A stretch of 64,000 nucleotides of DNA. Origin: Vitis vinifera (taxonomy: Eukaryota; Streptophyta; Magnoliopsida; Vitales; Vitaceae). The stretch is from contig NC_081818.1 of NCBI RefSeq assembly GCF_030704535.1, positions 3,113,001-3,177,000 on the forward strand, given 5' to 3'. A program made the translations under genes and the position numbers. Numbering within the stretch: the stretch's first letter is position 1; each line of letters starts with the position of its first letter. Shown here one piece after another: positions 57,683-64,000 of this stretch. The notes under the pieces were generated by a model. It was not told the DNA's origin. It saw nothing but the letters and a program-made list of their open reading frames with translations, and did no database searches.

Positions 57683-59673
57683 CCAGTCTTAATATAAACC
57701 CATTATTTATTTATTTATTTTACACTAAATTTTTAGTTTTTTAGTTAATTATTTTATATATAGTTTAAATACCTTTTTTTTTCTTTTATATTAGAGCTTT
57801 TTAATAAAAATCAGAACAAAAATGACTTAGTTCAAGCAAGAAATTTGTGGATTTAAAAAAAATCTTTAAAAAATAAAAAGAATAATAAAAAAAAAGAACG
57901 GTAGCATACCTGAAAAAGTTAATGAGAAAAATTTGAAAAGAATAAAGAACAACAAAAGAAGGTAAAAAATTTCAAACTTTAAAGATGAAAAATAAAATGG
58001 TTATAAGAAATTTGAAAAGTTTTCAAATTTTTAATGATAAATTTTTATAACATTGATTATATTAATAGTGTGATTTTAATTTGTTTTTAAAAACCATCAT
58101 ATATTTTGTAAAATTTATTATTATTTTTCGTTTGTAAATATAGAAAATATAACTGGATTAAATTAATTGATTTTATATCAAAAATTAGATTCCAAATTAA
58201 ATTAAATAATTTCATATCAAAGAAAAATATATAATATATCAAATTATTTAATCGAAGGAAAAGTATATAAAAGAAAAATAAGTTTTGTTCTTAAAATATT
58301 TAAAAAAAAATCAAAAGAATTAAAATCTCAATAAAAGAATTTTCATCATTTTGGCAAATTTTATATCAAAATCTTAATATTTTTAAAACAATGTAGTAAT
58401 TTTTTTAATAAATTTAAATTTGTTTGAATAAATAATATAAATGAGTGATGAAACTTTTTATTCAATAATTATCTATAATATAATAAGTGTTAATTATTAA
58501 TTCACTATTATTTAATTAAATAATTTATTTTTTTAAATTTCAATATCTCAAAATGAATGAAAATCACTATTACGGTTATAAAAAGTAAAAGGTTTCATAT
58601 AATTTTTTTTTAAATAATTTATTTCATTGAAGAAATGAAAGATAAGTTAGGATAAGAAGAAAAATTAATAATAAATATAAGTATTAAATACATTTAATTT
58701 ATATGATTCAAAATACTTCAAATTTGATATTAAGAAAAAATAAATTTTGATTTATGGGAGAGTTCCAAACAAACCTTTAACTATCTTTTATATCAATTAT
58801 AAATCCAAAATCGAAAAACATTATCCAAGATTTCTTACTATAACCAAACTTCTATACATATATATTATAAATAAACCAAAATTAATGATGGAGACTAATA
58901 AACATTGTATTGGTGGATCATGGTGCGTTTTATCAAATAGGATGAAAGATGGAGTAACCATGTTGGAGGGACGTCGAAGATGAATGCCCAATTTGAGAGG
59001 TTTCCACAAACATTAACATTTTCTTATATAATTTATTGAGAACAGTTTTCAAGATTGATTTTGAATATAAAATTAAAGCGAAGTATTGAATTTGAATATA
59101 AAATCAAAATAAAGTTATAAACATGCAGATTTTCGTTGTGCTAAGTAATTAAAACTTTAAATTAAATTTTTATTAAAACAGTTGATGAAATAAAAATTAG
59201 AGGCAAATGAAAAATTAAAATTTTCACTATCTTTTAAGTTTAAGTTGATTATGAGTACGAAAAATATTAAATTTTGAATTATCTTTTAGATTTGTGATGA
59301 TAATTTTAAAAATGGTTTACATTGCGACAAATAATTAAAATCGTAATAAAATAAAAAATTAAATTATTTTAAAAAGGTTAAATTATTATTTAAATTGATT
59401 ATTAGTATTGAGAAGAATATTTCAAGAAATAAAAAGGTGAAAAATTGCTTGTAATTTTATAAGTAGTATAGATATGATTTTCCTTTTATTTTCCACGTCT
59501 AGCATTGACATGGGATACTATAACCTCGTAGACAAACACGACTCGTTGGTCAAAAGAGCCGAAGAAAATCGCTTCACGTTTTTCAATTCCCAGGAAAACA
59601 CCGACCATTTCCCATTCCCTTTTCCTGAAAAACGTCATTTTCCATTCCTGTTTACATTCATTTCCCTTACCAA

Positions 59674-59712
<39 letters not shown>

Positions 59713-59757
59713 CACCTGCCAACTCCTTTTTTATTTTTCTTCCTGTCCAAGCACGCC
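57683..59757. other. AT-rich intergenic DNA and upstream region of PNC1
   Basis: No gene is seen between the copia remnant and the carrier gene. The sequence is very AT-rich up to about 59470, then more balanced in the last 300 bases, which should hold the promoter. A (TC)n tract lies at 59680-59709. Confidence 0.6.
59680..59709 (+). repeat. (TC)n microsatellite in the PNC1 promoter
   Basis: About 15 TC dinucleotides lie 50 bases ahead of the candidate TATA box. Pyrimidine-rich patches are common in plant core promoters and leaders. Confidence 0.85.
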
Positions 59758-59765
59758 TATAAATA
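59758..59765 (+). promoter_or_regulatory. candidate TATA box of PNC1
   Basis: TATAAATA lies 41-48 bases before the start codon. If it works at the usual distance of about 30 bases, the leader would be only about 15-20 bases long. This is an inference from the motif and spacing. Confidence 0.5.
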
Positions 59766-59805
59766 GTATTTTGATCTGGGTACTCGAGAAGAGCGCGATT
59801 CAGAG

Positions 59806-62800
59806 ATGGCGGTTGATCTTCAATCTTTATCAGAGGCCACTTCTGGCGCCGTAGGAGCACTGCTGAGCACCACCATCTTGTACCCGCTTGACACCTGCAA
59901 GACCAAGTACCAAGCTGAGGTCAAAGCCCACGGCCAGCAAAAATACAGGTGACCCATCTCATTTTTTTCCCATTCTTCCTTCATTAATTTCACCGTCTTT
60001 TTATTTTCTCTTTTATGGGTTCTTTTTTATCTTCTTCGTTTTTCTTATTGATGTTTGATCAACAGGAAAATTTTTCTTGTCTGTTTCAATTATGGTGGAT
60101 CGCTTTGTTGGTATATTGAGTACAGTTGATGCCCGATTCCTTTTTTTCTTTCTTTCTTTTTTTTTTCTCTTAATTTTTGTTGATTTTTTTAAGAAATTGT
60201 TGAACACCTTGATTTTACCAGTATATTTCAGCAGTTTTGATATGTAAACTTGGCTTGATTTTGTCTGTATATTATGATTCAATCCATACAATTTATTGTT
60301 GTCGTTGTAGTTGTTGTTGGTGTTATTATTATCTGTGAGGACTGATTCATGTCAATAATTATTGTCCAACCACTTGATGTCTCATTGTCTTTCACTTTCA
60401 GTTATGTCACTTTGGAAGGTTGTGCACTTTATCCGTGAATTAGGGCATATATTTCAGTAGATTTATAGTCTCTGTAGATCTGCATATTTAGATTTTTTTT
60501 GGTTTTCAGGGATGATACTGTTCATTAAACACAGTATGAAAGGATATTTTTGAAATGAAAAAGGTTGATTGATTCTGTTACGTCCTACATGTAGCTCTTA
60601 ATCAATGATTCTATTGAGGAGTTTACAATTTTGCAGTACATTGGCTTGGGTTTTAGACCTAGCAAAAAGGTAAAATGTGTGGTTTCTATACTAGCACTGC
60701 TCATGGGGTATTTCGGTTACACCATGGGGTAGGAGCATTACAGACTGATGATTTCCTTTTGTGGAGTTGGGTGGTGGTGATAATGCTGGTGAAGAGGCCA
60801 GGTTTCTGATTTCTTGCGAACATGATAATTGAAGGTCACTTCAAAATCTTGGATGATAGAAATGAATTTGTGTATCCCTATTGGATGGTCTCTTTTAGGA
60901 TTCATTGTGAAGGTCTTGGCTTTTTATTATGACACTGGCACACTCATGTTGTTTATTACATTTTGGTGGCAATCAAATTCATAGTGTTTTGTCGTGGATA
61001 AAAGGGTCATACGGAGTATGACACGATGAAGCTGATTTTTGGACTTACAATAGGTTTGATATGCACTGTTTGATCTTTGACTTATTAAATCATGGCAAGC
61101 AACTGCTCCTTTCGGTGTTCCTTTGGCCCTGTTTGTTCAGTTAATACTTAACTGATGTGAGAATTTCTGCAAAGAAATAATTCTGGAAATTTTCACTCGT
61201 TTCATGGTTGTGGAGAATGTGAATACAGTTCCTTTATGCTTTCTTTGATTTATCAAGCCTGCATGCATTTCTTAGTATTGGTCTCTTGTTTATTTGATTC
61301 CACCTGCTTTGGTGTTTGTAGGAACCTCTCAGATGTATTATGGGAAGCCATCTCTACCCGTCAAATTGTTTCTCTGTATCAGGGTTTAGGGACAAAGAAC
61401 CTGCAATCTTTCATTGCACAGTTTGTCTACTTCTATGGGTATAGCTGCTTCAAAAAACTATATTTGGAAAGAAGTGGCTTCAATTCCATTGGAACAAAAG
61501 CAAACTTGATTCTTGCAGCAGCTGCTGGGGCCTGTACTGCTATTGTGACTCAGGTAAGGCTTATTTGAGGCAGGCCCGTATGTTGTTGGTTGATAATTAT
61601 ATCTCATTTCACTATATACAATATTAAATGTCACATATCGGTTTAAAAAATGTGAAGTATCATCCACTATATGCACGGTTTTTTATTTTGCAACTTTGTG
61701 ACCTGGGAAAATAATGGAAAAAAGGCATAATTCATATTTGAGGTTGGATATGGCTAGCAAATTTTTTTTTTTAAAAGGGGGAATCCCTGGTGTTAAGATA
61801 CTGAAATCAAGATTGCTGTTTATACAATGTTGAGATATTGGCTTCATTTCTTTTTTATTATGCATTAGGGTTTCAACTAATGCTCCATTTGGTTGCCTAT
61901 GGATGTATGGAATCATACATCTATCTGCAGTTGAGATGGCTGTAATCTGTTCCTAATTTACTCTTAGTTTTAAGTACAATTACCATTTTTTTTTCTCTTT
62001 TGGTTTTTCTTGAAAATGTAATGTTTCATTTTCTTATATTGCCATGTAGCCCCTGGATACAGCCTCCTCGAGGATGCAGACAAGTGCTTTTGGGAAATCA
62101 AAAGGGCTTTGGCAAACCCTTACAGCTGGAACTTGGAGTGAAGCATTTGATGGTCTTGGAATCTCTCTTCTTTTGACCACAAATCCTGCAATTCAGGTAC
62201 CTGATTTTCCTTCAAGTTTGTAACTGTAAATTAGTATGATCTCAAACCATGTGATTCAAGTAACCGTGTCTCATGTCAAGCTGCAATTTGCATTAAATGA
62301 AAGTTTCGTTGAAAGTTAGACAATAACATAATGGACCAAGCTGAGACAAGAATCATTATCTTCTGCAGTATACAGTATTTGATCAGCTGAAGCAAAGACA
62401 CCTGAAGAGGAATCAGAACATAACAGAGAAGGGCTCATCCCCGGAAGCCCTTTCTGCCCTCTCAGCTTTCATGTTGGGTGCAATTTCAAAGAGTATTGCC
62501 ACTTTTTTGACATATCCAGCAATCAGGTTTGTGCGATTCTCTTATGCCTATCATATTTGACAGCTTCGTATGCTGAAGTAATTGATATATGAACCATGAA
62601 CAGGTGTAAGGTCATGATTCAAGCAGCAGACACAAATGACGATGAAGCCAAGAAAGCTCCACAGAAATCCCACAAAACAGTACATGGTGTTCTTTATGCT
62701 ATTTGGAAGAGAGAAGGGGTGCCAGGGTTCTTTAAGGGTTTGCAAGCTCAGATCCTGAAAACTGTACTAAGCTCAGCATTGCTTTTGATGATCAAGGAGA

Positions 62801-62892
62801 AAATTGCAGCAGGCACTTGGGTACTAATACTTGCAGCTAGAAAGTATCTATTGCTCACAGGGAGTAGACTGAAGAGTGCTCAGAAGCCATAG
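59806..62892 (+). CDS. PNC1: peroxisomal adenine nucleotide carrier, PNC1/PNC2-like
   Basis: Five coding exons, 59806-59948, 61322-61553, 62050-62196, 62369-62526 and 62604-62892, join in frame to 322 residues. It belongs to the mitochondrial carrier family, with three repeats: PLDTCK (27-32), PLDTASSR (126-133) and the degenerate PAIRCK (224-229). The N-terminus ([19 protein letters not shown]), [12 protein letters not shown] and [20 protein letters not shown] match plant PNC proteins. These import ATP into peroxisomes in exchange for AMP/ADP, feeding acyl-CoA activation in fatty-acid beta-oxidation, which is important in seedlings. Start chosen because it matches the family N-terminus. Intron 1 is 1.37 kb. 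An AATAAA at about 63118 may be the poly(A) signal. Confidence 0.93.
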
Positions 62893-63739
62893 CATCAATG
62901 GTGGTACACATGATCGGCTGTAGATAATTTGGTTTCATATGATGTTGCCAAACAGGAGGACAATTATAGAGCCCAGGTTCAATTGCTTTCGTTGAAATTC
63001 GATTGCAGGAACAAGGGATTATTTTTTTTCAAGAAGAATAATTATGGATTAGGCTATTGTTAGACATTAAAAACAGGTGATTCTCGTATAGCTTGATCAG
63101 AAAGTTCATTAGTAGAGTAATAAACACGCAGCAGGGTATGTTGTTGTGTGCTAAGGCACTGACTTAAGAAAACAAAGGACTACTTGCATGATGATTTCTG
63201 CTATGAATCATTCTATTGACAATTCATTTTCTTTCTACCATGCATGTGCTCTTGGTCTTTGAAGCTTATAGGGATTACGGTATTAATGAACTGTGAAGAA
63301 AAGGCTTGGTAACCCATTTGTGATTGCAGTATGAGAGCTTCATTCAATCATCTTTCTCCTTGGAAATGGTTCTGGCTCCGTTCGGAGTTATGAGAAGGGT
63401 GAGTAAATGCTATGGAGTTAATGGCTGAAAAGGGGGTCTGACAAAACCATAAAGCGAAGTTAAAATTGGAGTGTTGAATGAGAGTTATATTCAGGAAGCC
63501 AACAGAGCCGTTATGGCTACCTGGGAAGATGCATCACACGACTGTCCTTAGGTTTGGCTGCTGTAGTTGATTTGATTGACTCGGTCGAGTAGGGTCTATA
63601 TGAGTCACCCAGCAGCATGGATGAAAGTTCCGTTAGAGGTAGGAGAAAAATAGTGGAAATTTCGGGTCCGATAATAGCCGATTTTTGGTGACGTTTTTGC
63701 ATTTGATCGATTTTCACGATTTTATCGAGATTCAACTGA
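62893..63739 (+). other. 3' flank of PNC1
   Basis: It holds the 3' UTR and downstream DNA. AATAAA occurs at about 63118. No further gene is recognised. Confidence 0.5.
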
Positions 63740-64000
63740 TTTTACGGCCGAAATATCAAAATTTTACCCATTTTATGACCGAAATATCAATTTTATCGAT
63801 TTTCCGATTTTATCGAATTATTGAACGAAATATCCCCGATTTTATCGATTTTGATATTATGGACGAAATCTCGAAAACCGATTTATGGCCGAAATCTTCG
63901 TTATTTTGGCATCCGAAATATCTCCAATTTTATAACATTTTACCGATTTTACTAGGGCTATCCGAAATATTCCCGATTTTAACAAGTTTTACCGATTTTA
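63740..64000. repeat. degenerate short tandem repeat running off the window end
   Basis: The phrase GGCCGAAATATC or a close variant recurs at about 63746, 63778, 63823, 63862, 63887, 63912 and 63961, alternating with ATTTTATCGATTTT-like phrases. Spacing varies from about 25 to 50 bases. Similar text begins weakly at 63655. The array continues past the end of the window. Confidence 0.8.

Noticed and set aside
59486..59860. Antisense frame with a (RE)n run over the PNC1 start
   Set aside because: Produced by the (TC)n tract and the real first exon read backward.

Overview
The window is nuclear DNA of a eudicot plant. Genes are split by GT-AG introns, intergenic DNA is very AT-rich, and LINE, Ty1/copia, Ty3/gypsy, MITE and SINE remnants lie between and inside genes. 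The LINE and copia protein families look like those I know from grapevine (Vitis), but species identity is inference. There are no bacterial genes, CRISPR arrays, tRNAs or rRNAs that I can see.

I could join six protein-coding genes exon by exon with frame-consistent splice sites. (1) TANGLED1-like division-plane protein, plus strand, 2189-4077. (2) NPK1/ANP-type MAPKKK, minus strand, 13059-4686, 17 coding exons; intron 7 carries a LINE with target-site duplication and a collapsed Ty3/gypsy chromovirus. (3) GT8 glucuronosyltransferase of the GUX/PGSIP family, minus strand, 19075-15454. (4) U/P-type cyclin, plus strand, 21850-22564. (5) Mitochondrial Rho GTPase MIRO2-like, minus strand, 44932-23161, 14 coding exons over about 21.8 kb; its 10.7-kb intron 7 hosts a near-complete LINE lying inside an older, broken LINE. 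(6) Peroxisomal adenine nucleotide carrier PNC1-like, plus strand, 59806-62892.

From 45.6 to 59.7 kb the window is gene-free: MITEs, a three-copy tandem array of about 490-bp units, a duplicated GC-richer LTR-like block, and a degenerate Ty1/copia element split by a 1.9-kb TG...CA insertion that looks like a solo LTR. The right end runs into a degenerate short tandem repeat.

TAN1 and ANP1/NPK1 proteins both act in plant cell division (division-plane memory and phragmoplast expansion) and are convergent neighbours here. A cyclin and a cell-wall xylan enzyme follow, but the genes are separately transcribed and no operon-like logic is implied. The most interesting unexplained signal is a short motif, roughly TTTTCTCAGCAACCAAACAG, found about 13 times in 5'-proximal introns of three unrelated genes, several times as inverted pairs.
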